A stretch of 37,059 bases of DNA from Chloroflexi bacterium UBA5189 (GCA_002413045.1 DHWF01000010.1:1-37059); one strand, 5' to 3'. Numbered from the stretch's first letter, positions 6,102 to 15,657 are shown. Notes: a model not told the origin generated them from the sequence alone. Made by a program: numbers and translations.

Positions 6102-8465
6102 GTGAGCAAACCCGGCCCATCGAGGGCCCCGCTGACCGTTCGAATCGCCACCTGGAGCGCGCGCCACCGCTGGCTCGTGTTCGGGCTGTGGTTCGCCGGC
6201 ACGTTCGGGATCCTGTTCGGCAGCATCGCCGCGGGTGGCATTCGGACCCTCGGCGTCAACGACACCAGCGGTCCAAAGCTCGAGTCCGAGGTCGCCTACG
6301 ACGTGCTCGGCGCCGGTGCGCCGGTCGCGCCGTCGGAGCGGATGGTCGTCGTCATCGATGGGGGCACGGGCGCCGCGGCCGACCCGGCGTTCCAGGCGAA
6401 CGTCCACCAGCTCGTCGCGGACATGACCGCCGCCAAGGCGAACGTCGACGGCGCGGAGCAACCGACGTACGACAGCGTCATCGACCCGTTCGTCGCCGGC
6501 CCGGCCTCGGGCCTGATCGCGCCAGACGGCTCGACGGTCCAGGTCGTCGGCAACATTCCGGGCGAGCAGGATGTCGTGACCCAGAAGCTCGTGCCGGTTC
6601 CGGGGATCGTCGACGCGGCGCGGGCGCGGATGCCCGGCGCCGAGATCCACATCGTCAGCAACACGTTCATCGACCGCGACATCAACGACCTGATCTCGAG
6701 CGACCTCGACAGCTCGCTCCAGTTCACCATCCCGATCACGTTCCTGATCCTGCTGCTGGCGTTCGGCGCGATCGTCGCCTCGCTCGTTCCGTTGGTGCTC
6801 GCGCTGACCTCGCTCGCGGCCGGCTACGGGCTGCTGAGCCTGTACAGCCAATCCGTCGGACCGGTGAGCGCGAACGCGTCGCAGCTGATCGTGCTGATGG
6901 GCCTCGCGGTCGCGGTCGACTACTCGCTGTTCATGGTCACGCGGTTTCGGAACGAGCGGCAGAAGGGCGCGTCGGTCCAGGGTGCGATCGAGATGTCGAG
7001 CAGCACGGCCGGGCGGGCCGTCTTCTTCAGCGGCATCGCTGTCGTGATCTCGCTCGGCGGGCTGCTCACCCTCGGGATCAGCCTGTTCACCTCCATGGCC
7101 GTCGGGACGATGGGCGTCGTTGCCGTCTCGGTCATCGGCAGCCTGACGTTCCTGCCGGCGACGCTCGCGATCGTCGGCGACCGGGTGAACATGGGCCGGC
7201 CCACGACGTGGCTCCCCCAGCTTGCGCGCCGGCTCCCGATCGCCGCCGTGCGCGCCCGCGGCGACGCGGCGATGCGCATCCTCGACCGGCGCGCAGCGCG
7301 GCCGCCGGGCAGTGGGTTCTGGGCCGCGCTCGTGAACGCGGTCATGGGGCGGCCCGTCATCCTGACGATCCTGTCCGGGGCGGTCCTGCTCGCCATCGCA
7401 TCGCCCGCGCTTCGCCTTCGAACCGGGACCACGGAGATCACGGGCCTGCCCTCGACCATCGACGGCATCGCCGGGGTCAAGCTCATCGACGAGAAGTTCC
7501 CGTTCGGCCAGGACCTCACCCTCGATGTCGTCATCACGCAGCCATCCCGGCCGGACGTGCGGGCCGCGATCGACCAGCTCGAGACGAAGGCGCTCCAGAT
7601 CACCGGGCTCGGCGGGCCACCGACCGAGCGCATGTCGCAGGACGGGAGCGCGATTCTCGTCTCCTTCACGATGACCGGCGGCCGCAATGACGAGGCGAAT
7701 CGCGCGATCGTCCAGCAAGTCCGCAACGACCTCGAGCCGCAGCTCTTCGGCGCACTCAAGGCGGGCGGCGTGCAGGTGTACGTTGCCGGCTCGGCCGCGC
7801 ACACGATGGACATCGTCGGGATCTACTCGGACGCGACGCCGCGGATCTTCCTGTTCGTGCTCGGCCTGTCGTTCCTGCTGATGCTGCTCGCGTTCCGCTC
7901 GATCGTGATCCCGATCAAGGCGATCCTGCTGAACCTGCTATCGACCGCGGCGGCCTTCGGCGTCCTGGTGCTTGTCTTCAGCGACGGCTGGTTCGCCGAC
8001 GTGCTCAAGATCCAGCCGGGGAGCGTGATCGAGAGCTGGGTGCCGATCTTCATCTTCACGATCCTGTTCGGGCTCTCGATGGACTACCACCTGTTCATCC
8101 TCACCCGGATCAAGGAGGCGCGCGATCGAGGGCTCGAATCGCGCGCGGCCGTGGCCCGCGGGATCTCCGTGACCTCGGGGACCATCACGAGCGCTGCCTC
8201 GATCATGGTCGTCGTCTTCTCGGTGTTCGTGACGTTCAAGTTCGTGTTCATCCAGCAGCTCGGGCTCGGGCTGGCGGTGGCCGTGTTCGTGGACGCGACG
8301 CTCATCCGGAGCGTGCTCCTGCCCGCGACGATGACGCTGCTCGGCGACTGGAACTGGTGGCTGCCGCGCTGGCTCGGCTGGCTGCCGCACGTCACCATCG
8401 AGGGCACGTCCGGCGAGCCGGAGGAGGGTGCACGCGAGGTGGCGATCCAACCCGTACCAGGGTGA
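6102..8465 (+). CDS. MMPL/RND-family transporter
   Basis: The 787-residue protein has the two-fold RND architecture. TM1 is at about 18-40 (RWLVFGLWFAGTFGILFGSIAAG), followed by a large external loop to about 205, then TM2-6 (206-350). A cytosolic segment, TM7 (about 415-435), a second external loop and TM8-12 (about 580-765) complete it. The MMPL signature occurs in both halves: VAVDYSLFMVTRFRNER and LSMDYHLFILTRIKEARDRG. The Asp-Tyr pairs are the proton-relay sites of mycobacterial MmpL proteins. Members export lipids or hydrophobic compounds using proton motive force. The divergent lipoprotein may be a partner, but that is only inference. GTG 6102; TAGACT at 6087-6092. Confidence 0.93.
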   Translation: MSKPGPSRAPLTVRIATWSARHRWLVFGLWFAGTFGILFGSIAAGGIRTLGVNDTSGPKLESEVAYDVLGAGAPVAPSERMVVVIDGGTGAAADPAFQANVHQLVADMTAAKANVDGAEQPTYDSVIDPFVAGPASGLIAPDGSTVQVVGNIPGEQDVVTQKLVPVPGIVDAARARMPGAEIHIVSNTFIDRDINDLISSDLDSSLQFTIPITFLILLLAFGAIVASLVPLVLALTSLAAGYGLLSLYSQSVGPVSANASQLIVLMGLAVAVDYSLFMVTRFRNERQKGASVQGAIEMSSSTAGRAVFFSGIAVVISLGGLLTLGISLFTSMAVGTMGVVAVSVIGSLTFLPATLAIVGDRVNMGRPTTWLPQLARRLPIAAVRARGDAAMRILDRRAARPPGSGFWAALVNAVMGRPVILTILSGAVLLAIASPALRLRTGTTEITGLPSTIDGIAGVKLIDEKFPFGQDLTLDVVITQPSRPDVRAAIDQLETKALQITGLGGPPTERMSQDGSAILVSFTMTGGRNDEANRAIVQQVRNDLEPQLFGALKAGGVQVYVAGSAAHTMDIVGIYSDATPRIFLFVLGLSFLLMLLAFRSIVIPIKAILLNLLSTAAAFGVLVLVFSDGWFADVLKIQPGSVIESWVPIFIFTILFGLSMDYHLFILTRIKEARDRGLESRAAVARGISVTSGTITSAASIMVVVFSVFVTFKFVFIQQLGLGLAVAVFVDATLIRSVLLPATMTLLGDWNWWLPRWLGWLPHVTIEGTSGEPEEGAREVAIQPVPG

Positions 8466-8779
8466 ACCCGACAGCCCGTCGATGGCTTCGCGTCGGCGCG
8501 TTCGCCGCGTTCGGCATCGCGGCGCTCATTGGCTGGCTCGGGGCAGGGCTGCTCGTCTTCATCTCGTTCCAGCTCACCGCGCAGAGCGGCCAGGAAATCC
8601 CGGTCGGTGTCCTACAGGTGCTCTCGCTGGTTGGCTGGCTGGCCATCTTGATCTGGCTGGTCGTCGACCTGGGAAGGTCGAACCCGCGCTTCGTGCTTGC
8701 GCCGTTCGCCGCATGGCTTTGGGTCTACCTGGTGTTGATCTTCCTCAGCTACATCTCCTCGCTCGGCATCGGAATCTGA
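8462..8779 (+). CDS. Three-helix membrane protein downstream of MMPL
   Basis: The 105-residue protein has three hydrophobic helices: about 9-38 (VGAFAAFGIAALIGWLGAGLLVFISF), 47-70 (VGVLQVLSLVGWLAILIWLVV) and 78-103. GTG 8462 overlaps the MMPL stop (gtga), so the pair is translationally coupled and it may be an accessory subunit. No family recognised. Confidence 0.72.
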   Translation: MNPTARRWLRVGAFAAFGIAALIGWLGAGLLVFISFQLTAQSGQEIPVGVLQVLSLVGWLAILIWLVVDLGRSNPRFVLAPFAAWLWVYLVLIFLSYISSLGIGI

Positions 8780-8782
8780 CCC

Positions 8783-8794
8783 TAGAATCAATCG
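8783..8794 (+). promoter_or_regulatory. -10 box for a leaderless transcript
   Basis: TAGAAT (8783-8788) ends 6 nt before ATG 8795, placing the predicted mRNA 5' end at the start codon. Confidence 0.5.
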
Positions 8795-9136
8795 ATGCCG
8801 ACATTCGACGACGTCCGGTCGATTGCCCTGCGCCTCCCGGAGGTCGAGGAGATCCTCACCTGGGAGACGGACGTCACCTTCCGGATCCGCAAGAAGATCT
8901 TCGTCATCGGCGGCGAGGGCACGGATCGCATCTCCGTGAAGGCCACGCCGATGGCGCAGGCGGAGCTGCTGGATCTCGATCCGGGGACGTTCGCCAGCGC
9001 GCCGTACACCGGGCGGTTCGGGTGGGTCACGGTCGTGCTGGAGCGCGTGGAGCGAGGGGTGCTCGAGGGGCTCCTGCGCGACGCCTGGCGCTCGGCCGCG
9101 CCGGCGAAGCTGCGCTACCTGGTCCCACCGCGATGA
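8795..9136 (+). CDS. MmcQ/YjbR-family protein
   Basis: The 113-residue protein is a complete MmcQ/YjbR family member, a small DNA-binding-like fold of uncertain biological role. DVRSIALRLPEVEEILTWETDVTFRIRKKIFVIGG (6-40) is the family opening (A..LP...e...wg...FrV.gKiFa). ISVKATPMAQAELL, then APYTGRFGWVTVVLERVERGVLEGLLRDAWRSAAPAKL, match its second half, where the Gly-W motif precedes the final helix. ATG 8795 follows TAGAAT by 6 nt. Its stop overlaps the GNAT start by 4 nt, forming a two-gene operon. Confidence 0.88.
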   Translation: MPTFDDVRSIALRLPEVEEILTWETDVTFRIRKKIFVIGGEGTDRISVKATPMAQAELLDLDPGTFASAPYTGRFGWVTVVLERVERGVLEGLLRDAWRSAAPAKLRYLVPPR

Positions 9137-9654
9137 TCGACCCGGACGTGACGCTTGACGGCGAGATCGTTCGGATTCGTCCGCTGCAGGCGTCCGACCG
9201 CGAGGCCCTGATCGAGGTCCTGTCCGACCCGACGGTCGCCGAGTGGTGGGACTCGCGCGGCCCGCAGGTGAGCACCGACGAGCTCCTCGCGAACGATCCG
9301 GACGTCGTCGTCTTCGGTGTGGAGGTCGATGGCGAGTTCGCCGGCAGCATCCAGTACCACGAGGAGCTCGAGCCGGATTACCGCCACGCGGGCATCGACA
9401 TCTTCCTGCACTCGCGGTTCCAGGGCCGTGGCGTCGGCACCGATGCGGTCCGGACGATGGCGCGCTACCTGCTCGACGTGCGCGGCCACCACCGCCTGAC
9501 GATCGATCCGGCGGCCGCCAACGCGCGCGCGATTCACACCTACGCGAATGTCGGCTTCAGGCCCGTCGGCGTGATGCGCCGCTACGAGCGCGGCCAGGAC
9601 GGCACCTTCCACGACGGCCTCCTGATGGACATGCTGGCAGGGGAGCTGCGGTAG
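9133..9654 (+). CDS. GNAT acetyltransferase, AAC(6')-like
   Basis: The 173-residue protein is an acetyl-CoA-dependent N-acyltransferase of the GNAT fold. VRIRPLQASDREALIEVLSDPTVAEWWDSRGP is the N-terminal strand-helix. FGVEVDGEFAGSIQYHEELEPDYRHAGIDIFLHSRFQGRGVGTDAVRTMARYLL contains beta4 and the acetyl-CoA P-loop QGRGVGTDA. ANARAIHTYANVGFRPVGVMRRYERGQDGTFHDGLLMDML is the C-terminal part. This layout is that of aminoglycoside 6'-N-acetyltransferase-like proteins, but relatives act on many amines and no drug substrate can be inferred. ATG 9133 overlaps the YjbR stop (atga). Confidence 0.88.
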   Translation: MIDPDVTLDGEIVRIRPLQASDREALIEVLSDPTVAEWWDSRGPQVSTDELLANDPDVVVFGVEVDGEFAGSIQYHEELEPDYRHAGIDIFLHSRFQGRGVGTDAVRTMARYLLDVRGHHRLTIDPAAANARAIHTYANVGFRPVGVMRRYERGQDGTFHDGLLMDMLAGELR

Positions 9655-9765
9655 CCGAAAATCCGAACCGGTTCGAATCGGCGTATACCTCCCGAGGGCG
9701 CGCCGTTAGCCGGCTGCCGACCCGAGGGCGATCTGTCACACCAGTCCTGGAGAGAGGTGGCTGCG

Positions 9766-11415
9766 GTGCATTCGTTCGTTTCCCGGTTGATGATCCTCAC
9801 CTGCGTATTGGCCCTCGGGGTCGTCCTGGCCCTGCCCGTGTCGGCGGACACGGGTACCGGCGTCGCACCAAACCCGGTCGGCGCTCTCGACTGCAATGGG
9901 CTCAGCCCGATCCAGAAGTCCGTGAAGCTTCACGGCGTCTGCTCGGACCCGCGCTCGGTCGAGGACGGCGTCCCCACACGGTTCGAGGACAACGGCAAGT
10001 ACATCGGCCATGACGAGCCGAGCATCCGCTTCCTCTCGGATCGACCGGGATCGGCCAACGACGTGACCTGGAACGAGGCACTGCCCAACGACCCTGCGGC
10101 GCTCCCGACGGTGGCGACCCCGGGCAGCGATATCACCCACTGGTTCGAGCTGTCGATCGCGCCGTGGTTCGGCATGGCCCTGTGCGATCCGTACTCGTAC
10201 CCGCAGACCGCGTGCAAGCCGAACAGCGACACGAACGCGCCGCACAACGCCCCGACATTCGACAAGGGCGGCGGCGGCAGCTCGTTCCTCGAGGTCCAGT
10301 TCTACCCGCCGGGCTTCGCCCCGTTCGCCGAGAACATCAGCTGCGACAACACCCACTGGTGCGCGTCGCTGCACATCAACGATCTCGAGTGCACGGCGCG
10401 CTTCAACCACTGCAACTCCAACTGCATCGAGCCGACGAACTTCGGCTTCATCCAGATGGACGGCGCGCCAACTGGCCCGCCCAGCCCTCAGCTGGCGAAC
10501 CTGGCGACGTTCACGCCGAACGCCCAGACGCTCCTCATGAACCCCGGAGATCGGCTCAGCGTGCACATCTTCGACGCCCACCTCGCCGGAGGTGGCAGCG
10601 CCCTCGAGGTGCACATCGACGACGCCACGACCGGTCAGAGCGGCTTCATGCAGGCATCGGCGGCCAATGGCTTCATGGCGACCAACATCGGCAACTGCCA
10701 CGGCATCCCGTTCAACTACGAGCCGGAGTACAACCGAGCGCTGCCGCAGAACATCATCCCGTGGGCGGCACTCGAGGGCGGGATCCTGACGCAGTACGAG
10801 ATCGGCCACTTCACCCCGTGCACCTCCCTGTCCGACAAGAGCGTGCTCGACTTCGGGTCGTTCACGGACGACGTCTGGCAGACCTGCAACGGACCGTACG
10901 AGGCCGACGCCGACAGCTCCACCCCGGAGGGAGCAGGCGGTGACGCCCCGTGCTTCCCGTTCGGTGACACGCACTCGGGCTTCGCCTCTGATCCCAACCT
11001 CGTGACCGGCTGCGAGGACTTCGCCTCTGGCGGCGACATCGACTTCGACGGCACCTCGTACTGGGCGGACTGGCCCAATGCCACGGCGCCGAACTCGTTC
11101 CCGTCGACCTTCCTGCAGGATCAGCCGCTGACGAGCGGCCACCAGTACGCGAGCATGCAGTTCGAGACCGACGTGGCCGCCAGCGAGGCAACGTGCAGTC
11201 CCTCGACGCTCTCGGGCTGTGCGGTTCCGGCGCCCGGCTCACCCGGCAACTTCTACCCGTACTTCACGCAGGCCTCGGTCGGCGGGAGCTGCGAGTGGGA
11301 GTTCGGACAGATGTCCACTGGCAATTCGTTCGGCGGCTCCGCGCAGTTCGACGGGCCGTCTCCCTACTTTTTCGGCAACCTGGAAGGCCCGATCCAGCCG
11401 CTCACGAACTGTTGA
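9766..11415 (+). CDS. Large Cys-rich secreted protein, unknown family
   Basis: The 549-residue protein has a Sec signal peptide (basic HSFVSR, core LMILTCVLALGVVLALPV, likely cleavage SADTG). The mature part holds many Cys in conserved-looking blocks: MALCDPYSYPQTACKPNSD, SCDNTHWCASLHINDLECTARFNHCNSNCIEP and TNIGNCHGIPFNYEPEYN. IIPWAALEGGILTQYEIGHFTPC and a C-terminal CEWEFGQMSTGNSFGG follow. I associate these blocks with large secreted proteins of unknown function in Actinomycetota and Chloroflexota, but know no named domain. GTG 9766 is chosen over GTG 9757 because the purine tract ggagagagg (9749-9757) sits 8 nt upstream as Shine-Dalgarno. A strong hairpin follows the stop. Confidence 0.85.
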   Translation: MHSFVSRLMILTCVLALGVVLALPVSADTGTGVAPNPVGALDCNGLSPIQKSVKLHGVCSDPRSVEDGVPTRFEDNGKYIGHDEPSIRFLSDRPGSANDVTWNEALPNDPAALPTVATPGSDITHWFELSIAPWFGMALCDPYSYPQTACKPNSDTNAPHNAPTFDKGGGGSSFLEVQFYPPGFAPFAENISCDNTHWCASLHINDLECTARFNHCNSNCIEPTNFGFIQMDGAPTGPPSPQLANLATFTPNAQTLLMNPGDRLSVHIFDAHLAGGGSALEVHIDDATTGQSGFMQASAANGFMATNIGNCHGIPFNYEPEYNRALPQNIIPWAALEGGILTQYEIGHFTPCTSLSDKSVLDFGSFTDDVWQTCNGPYEADADSSTPEGAGGDAPCFPFGDTHSGFASDPNLVTGCEDFASGGDIDFDGTSYWADWPNATAPNSFPSTFLQDQPLTSGHQYASMQFETDVAASEATCSPSTLSGCAVPAPGSPGNFYPYFTQASVGGSCEWEFGQMSTGNSFGGSAQFDGPSPYFFGNLEGPIQPLTNC

Positions 11416-11428
11416 CCCACCGCTGCAG

Positions 11429-11464
11429 GCGCCCCGGGAACTCCGCGTGATCCCGGGGCGCTTT
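11429..11464 (+). terminator. Hairpin terminator of the secreted-protein gene
   Basis: A perfect 11-bp stem, gcgccccggga / tcccggggcgc (11429-11439 and 11451-11461), has an 11-nt loop and a short ttt tail. It begins 13 nt after the stop at 11415. Confidence 0.85.
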
Positions 11465-11509
11465 GCAGCGCGGGGCAACCGCGGCAAGTGGGGTATCCTC
11501 CGCGCTCGC

Positions 11510-11903
<394 letters not shown>

Positions 11904-11960
11904 TTCTCGGCGCCGCGACGATCGGTGATATCCCGTAGCCCGGCCCTACCATCGATCGCG

Positions 11961-12164
11961 ATGTGGGCCAACTATCGAGCGGCGATTCTGACGACGATGG
12001 TCATCGTGCTGGCCCTGGTGCTCGGGTTCGCGTTCGTCAATGGCAAGGTGCAGCGGTCGCGCCAGTCGTGCGTTGATCGCGGTGGCCAGGTCGTGATCCA
12101 GTCAGACCCGATGTCGATCGGGCAGTACTGCGTCTTCCCGAGCGGGAGCCGCGAGCCGATCTAG
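11961..12164 (+). CDS. 67-residue membrane-anchored protein, DUF333-like Cys motif
   Basis: An N-terminal helix at about 7-28 (AAILTTMVIVLALVLGFAFV) is followed by a short external part: SCVDRGGQVVIQSDPMSIGQYCVFPSG. The spacing C-x3-GG-x(10-11)-G-x2-CVFP-x-G recalls the small DUF333/'CxxxGG...CxxPdG' domain, without its usual C-terminal Cys and Trp. TACCAT at 11947-11952 lies 8 nt before ATG 11961. The TAG stop is part of CTAG 12161-12164, shared with the stop of the convergent surface-protein gene. Confidence 0.6.
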   Translation: MWANYRAAILTTMVIVLALVLGFAFVNGKVQRSRQSCVDRGGQVVIQSDPMSIGQYCVFPSGSREPI

Positions 12165-15100
12165 GCTGGGCTGAGCCGCACGAAGGCGTCGACGTCCACG
12201 CGCGGGTGGCCGGCGGTGCCGACCACGACGATCCTGATCGTGTGCGCGCCGCTCGTGGCCCAGTTGAAGGCATAGACCTGCGCCTTCGCTGTGCTGGTGG
12301 TCGAGTACAGGCTCACGGTCGCCTTCAGGACGCCGTCGACCCACACCTGCGCGGAGCCGCGGATCGTGCTCTTGTAGGCGACCCAGGCGACGCTCGAGCC
12401 GGTGAACGAGTACGTCGCCGACGCGCCGGCGGCCGACGCGTACCGATCATGGCCGCCGTAGTAGGTGCTGAACGTGCCGGTGCCCCAGGTGCCGGTGTAC
12501 TTGATCGCCGTGCTGGTGTCGTCGCTGACGATCGGCTTGAACTTGGGGCCGTACACGTACGACGAGGTCGTGTTGATGCCGTCCGTGGCGTGAACGCGGA
12601 ATCTGTACGTCGAGTTCTTGGTCAGGGACAGGCTGATCGAGGTCGCGGTCGCCGACGAGAGCGAGATCGTTGTCCACGAGCCACCGTTGACCTGTCGCTG
12701 GAGCACGTAGGACTTGATGCCATCCGCGTCGCACGCCGACCAGGCGGTCTTCACGCGGACCGTCGAGGTCCCGAGGGTCGTGTTGCCGTACATCGTCTCG
12801 ACGGGAGTCGTCACGTTCGGGGCGGTGTTGGTCACCGTCAGCGACACCGTCGTCGACCTGGTGAGTCCGCCGGAGGTGCCACTCACCGTGATCACGTAGG
12901 TACCTCGCGGTGTTGGTGTCCCACAGTTCGATGTCTTGATGCTGAGTGCCGTCGAGGCGCCGCTCGTCGGGTTCGAGGCGAAGGAGGCCGTCGCGCCGGC
13001 CGGCAGCCCGGTGGCACTGAACGTGATCGCCCCTGAGAAGCTCGATCGGGTGATGTCGATCGTGTAGACAGCTGTCTTGGCCTGGATGATCGACGCCGTC
13101 CCGACTGCCGGCGTAAGCGAGTAGCTCATCACGATCAGCGTCGTGCACGCGAGCCCGTTGCTCGTGTTGTTGGAGCTGTCCGTCGCGCGGACGCAGACCG
13201 GATACGTGCCCGCGGCCGCCGGCGCGGTGATCGTCGTGGTCAGCGCCTCGCTGGTGCCGCCGAACGAGCCGTCGACCGCGGCCATCGCGGACCACCCGCC
13301 CCCGTTGAGCTGCTTCTGCGCCGAGGCAACGGCGACCCCGTCGGTCGCGGTCGACGTTACGGTGACCGTCGCGCCCGGAATCACGGGATTCGGCGAGAGC
13401 CCGGCGTTCGTGACTGCTGGTGGCGTGCCGTCCACCGGCGCCGTGGACGTTGGCGCCGTCGTCGCTGTCGGCCCCTTGGTGGGCGTCGGGGCCGTGGTCA
13501 CGACGGGCGTCGGGGTGGGCGGCACGGGCGTCGGGCTGGCCGGTGGCTGGGTGTACGGCGGCGCGTCGGTGCAGCCCGCGAACCGGAACGAGCCGATCCG
13601 GGTGTGGTCGTTGAGGCTGATGTCCGCGTAGTACTCGTTCGTGTACCAGAACGAACAGCCATTGGGATCGAGCGTCATCGCCGAGTAGTCGCCCCAGCGC
13701 TCGCAGGGCGAGCCGCCGCAGTTGCCGCTCTGGGCCCCGGTCCCGGCGATGAGGCTCGCCTCGGTCTGCGTGATCGAGTTGGCGGCATCGCCGGCGAGGC
13801 GGCCCGCGTACCGGATCGAGGGATAGAGCGTCGCGCTCGACACGCTGTAGCCGATGGCCATGTCGCCGAGCCGATCGACCTCCACGCTGGGCATGAACCG
13901 GTTGTCCGAATCGGGGTTGTAGGTCGATGCCTGGAGGGCGCTCCCGATCGTGCCGCCGGTCACCGGCAGCTGGTACCAACGAACGGCCGCCTGGGTCCCG
14001 TCGACCCCGGCGACGGTGTGGGAATCCCACAGCGATTCGACGCCGTTCAGGTTCGAGTACTGGTTCTGGACCATCCCGCGGTGGCCGAGCGTGTCCAGGT
14101 CATTGCCGTTCTTCGCCGGCACGAGGTCCGGCCCGAGTGCCCACGACGTCGCGGTCGAGGCGTTCGTGGGACCGGTGAAGGTCGAGTTCGCGGGCGTCGT
14201 CCAGTCGACGTGGAACTTGAAGACCATCATCGCGTTGAGGTAGCACCACGTCGAGGTGAACAGGTTCGGCCGCCCGGCCGGAGGCGTGCCGGTCTGGGCA
14301 CGGGCGTTGCTCGGCAACAGCGTGAAGATGGGGCACTTGTTGACCCCCGAGCCGACGCTCGCCGGCGCGTCGAACGTGATCACCGACGCGGGCTGGCCCG
14401 CGTACATCTTCGCCTTGTCGAGCGCCCACACGCGCACGTTCTGGTAGCTGCCGCCCGCGGCGAAGTCGAACATGTTGGCCGACATGTAGATGCCGTCCGG
14501 CCAGATCCCGAACTTCGGGTAGTCCTGCAGCGCGTCGGTGATGTGGATCGAGTAGTAGTTCCAACCACCGGACACCGGATCGCCGGTCTTCGAGACGGCA
14601 ATGCACTGGTACGAGCCGGGCGGGTTGACGATGTTGCCTGACCCATCCACCTGGAACGCGAAGTCCGTGATGAACCAGCGGTCCTGGAACGTGTCGTACA
14701 GCACGACCGGGTCGCCGAAGTTGTCCGTGTCGCACAAATTCCCGAAGTTGCCCTGGCTCATGAACGCGTTGAACGTGAACGCGGCGACGCGGCTGCCGGT
14801 CGACTTGTTGAAGATGCCGATCGCGGTGTTGACGGTCTCGATGTAGTAGGTCGGGCCGACATCACCGTTGGTGTCCGGCGGATGGCCGTCGCCACACTGC
14901 GACGGTCCGCAGGTGTCGGTGTAGTCAAGGCCCTCGAACGAGGTGTCGGTCGGCGGCGCCGGAACCGACGGTCCGCCGATCCCCGCGCCGACGTTGGCAA
15001 ATGCCGGCGTGCCCACCAGGGCGTCGCGCGCCGGGTCTTCCTTCTCCGGCACCTTGTCCCGGTCGTGGCCGGTCTTCGACGAGAGCTGCGGCAGCTGCCG

Positions 15101-15268
15101 CACGTCGAATGCCACGGACGATCCCGGCATCGGGGCGAGGTGGTCACCGGGGCTCGCCGTCTGGGGCGCCGGGGCCAGCCAGCCGGTTGACCAGACCGCC
15201 GCGACGACCATGACCGCGCCCGCCGCCGCGAGCAGGCGGCGGTAGCGCAGGGCCGAGTTCCGGGTCAT
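12161..15268 (-). CDS. Large multidomain surface protein (Ig-like, FN3-like, C-terminal beta-sandwich)
   Basis: The 1035-residue protein has a signal peptide (YRRLLAAAGAVMVVAAVWSTGWL). A large N-terminal domain to about 570 has PPDTNGDVGPTYYIETVN and repeated beta-propeller-like segments (FGDPVVLYDTFQDRWFITDFAF, YPKFGIWPDGIYMSANMF). A Pro/Thr linker (about 570-620), an Ig-like domain (about 620-715), a second one (SYSLTPAVGTAS..., 715-815) and an FN3-like domain (about 820-915) follow. The C-terminal beta-sandwich (YTGTWGTGTFSTYYGG...) resembles carbohydrate-binding modules. I see no catalytic residues, so adhesion or substrate binding is inferred. ATG 15268 is preferred over GTG 15286; TACGAT lies 7 nt upstream. 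Confidence 0.88.
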   Translation of the reverse strand: MTRNSALRYRRLLAAAGAVMVVAAVWSTGWLAPAPQTASPGDHLAPMPGSSVAFDVRQLPQLSSKTGHDRDKVPEKEDPARDALVGTPAFANVGAGIGGPSVPAPPTDTSFEGLDYTDTCGPSQCGDGHPPDTNGDVGPTYYIETVNTAIGIFNKSTGSRVAAFTFNAFMSQGNFGNLCDTDNFGDPVVLYDTFQDRWFITDFAFQVDGSGNIVNPPGSYQCIAVSKTGDPVSGGWNYYSIHITDALQDYPKFGIWPDGIYMSANMFDFAAGGSYQNVRVWALDKAKMYAGQPASVITFDAPASVGSGVNKCPIFTLLPSNARAQTGTPPAGRPNLFTSTWCYLNAMMVFKFHVDWTTPANSTFTGPTNASTATSWALGPDLVPAKNGNDLDTLGHRGMVQNQYSNLNGVESLWDSHTVAGVDGTQAAVRWYQLPVTGGTIGSALQASTYNPDSDNRFMPSVEVDRLGDMAIGYSVSSATLYPSIRYAGRLAGDAANSITQTEASLIAGTGAQSGNCGGSPCERWGDYSAMTLDPNGCSFWYTNEYYADISLNDHTRIGSFRFAGCTDAPPYTQPPASPTPVPPTPTPVVTTAPTPTKGPTATTAPTSTAPVDGTPPAVTNAGLSPNPVIPGATVTVTSTATDGVAVASAQKQLNGGGWSAMAAVDGSFGGTSEALTTTITAPAAAGTYPVCVRATDSSNNTSNGLACTTLIVMSYSLTPAVGTASIIQAKTAVYTIDITRSSFSGAITFSATGLPAGATASFASNPTSGASTALSIKTSNCGTPTPRGTYVITVSGTSGGLTRSTTVSLTVTNTAPNVTTPVETMYGNTTLGTSTVRVKTAWSACDADGIKSYVLQRQVNGGSWTTISLSSATATSISLSLTKNSTYRFRVHATDGINTTSSYVYGPKFKPIVSDDTSTAIKYTGTWGTGTFSTYYGGHDRYASAAGASATYSFTGSSVAWVAYKSTIRGSAQVWVDGVLKATVSLYSTTSTAKAQVYAFNWATSGAHTIRIVVVGTAGHPRVDVDAFVRLSPA

Positions 15269-15339
15269 GCCCGCGATCGTAGCCACCGTCCGAAAGCCCG
15301 TCGAGGCACCGATCGGACCGGTGCGCCCGCCAAAAGATT

Positions 15340-15472
15340 GGGCTTCAGCCTGATGCCCGCTGGACGAATCAGCAGATCGCCGACGCGCTCGTAATCACGG
15401 GCAAGACGGCAAGCGTCCACGTCTCGAACGTGATGGGCAAGCTCGTGGCGTGTCGTCGACGAGGCTGACGGG
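15340..15472 (+). pseudogene. Remnant of a LuxR-type HTH domain
   Basis: One frame reads WTNQQIADALVITGKTASVH then VSNVMGKLVA (from 15361), clearly a LuxR/GerE HTH: [TN]xQIAxxLxIxxKTxSVHVSNxxxKL. The usual LTPREREVL helix before it is absent, and the frame closes at TGA 15472 after CRRRG instead of the normal final helix. The conserved Gly (usually Ser/Glu in 'SEKT') is unusual. No start codon gives a plausible protein. It is therefore a 5'- and 3'-truncated relic of a regulator gene in the same orientation as 'A' of a lost neighbour. The 390-nt stretch 15269-15657 otherwise contains two hairpin repeats only. Confidence 0.75.
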
Positions 15473-15494
15473 GATGCCGTCTTGGTGGCTTCAT

Positions 15495-15523
15495 GCCTAA
15501 CGAACACGTGGGGGTAACAAGGC
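15495..15523 (+). repeat. Palindromic repeat family, copy D (degenerate)
   Basis: gcctaacgaacacgtggggg... shares aacgaacac and gggta with copy C (29343-29369). It lies just after the LuxR relic, in the same orientation. Confidence 0.4.
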
Positions 15524-15607
15524 GACGAACTCCGGTTGCGGAAGGGCCAGCACGCACGAGCCACGCTCGGCTAGTAGCCACCGAGGCCGATTGCTGCCGT
15601 CCGACCC

Positions 15608-15636
15608 GCCTAGCTACCCCGGGGTGGTAGTTCGGC
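15608..15636 (-). terminator. Hairpin, palindromic repeat family copy A
   Basis: gcctagctacc (15608-15618) pairs with ggtagttcggc (15626-15636) in an 11-bp stem with one mismatch and one G-U. It lies 22 nt downstream of the stop of the minus-strand gene at 15658, a terminator position. The read-out strand shares gccgaac..accccggg with copy B. Confidence 0.6.
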
Positions 15637-15657
15637 AGGAAAACGATGGTCGTGGGA

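Noticed and set aside
5958..7802. 614-codon minus-strand frame opposite the MMPL transporter gene
   Set aside because: Extremely Arg/Asp/Glu-biased shadow of a clear RND gene on the plus strand.
9664..9675. cgaaccggttcg palindrome before the secreted-protein gene
   Set aside because: A 12-bp palindrome of this composition is easily expected by chance in GC-rich DNA, and no linked regulator is evident.
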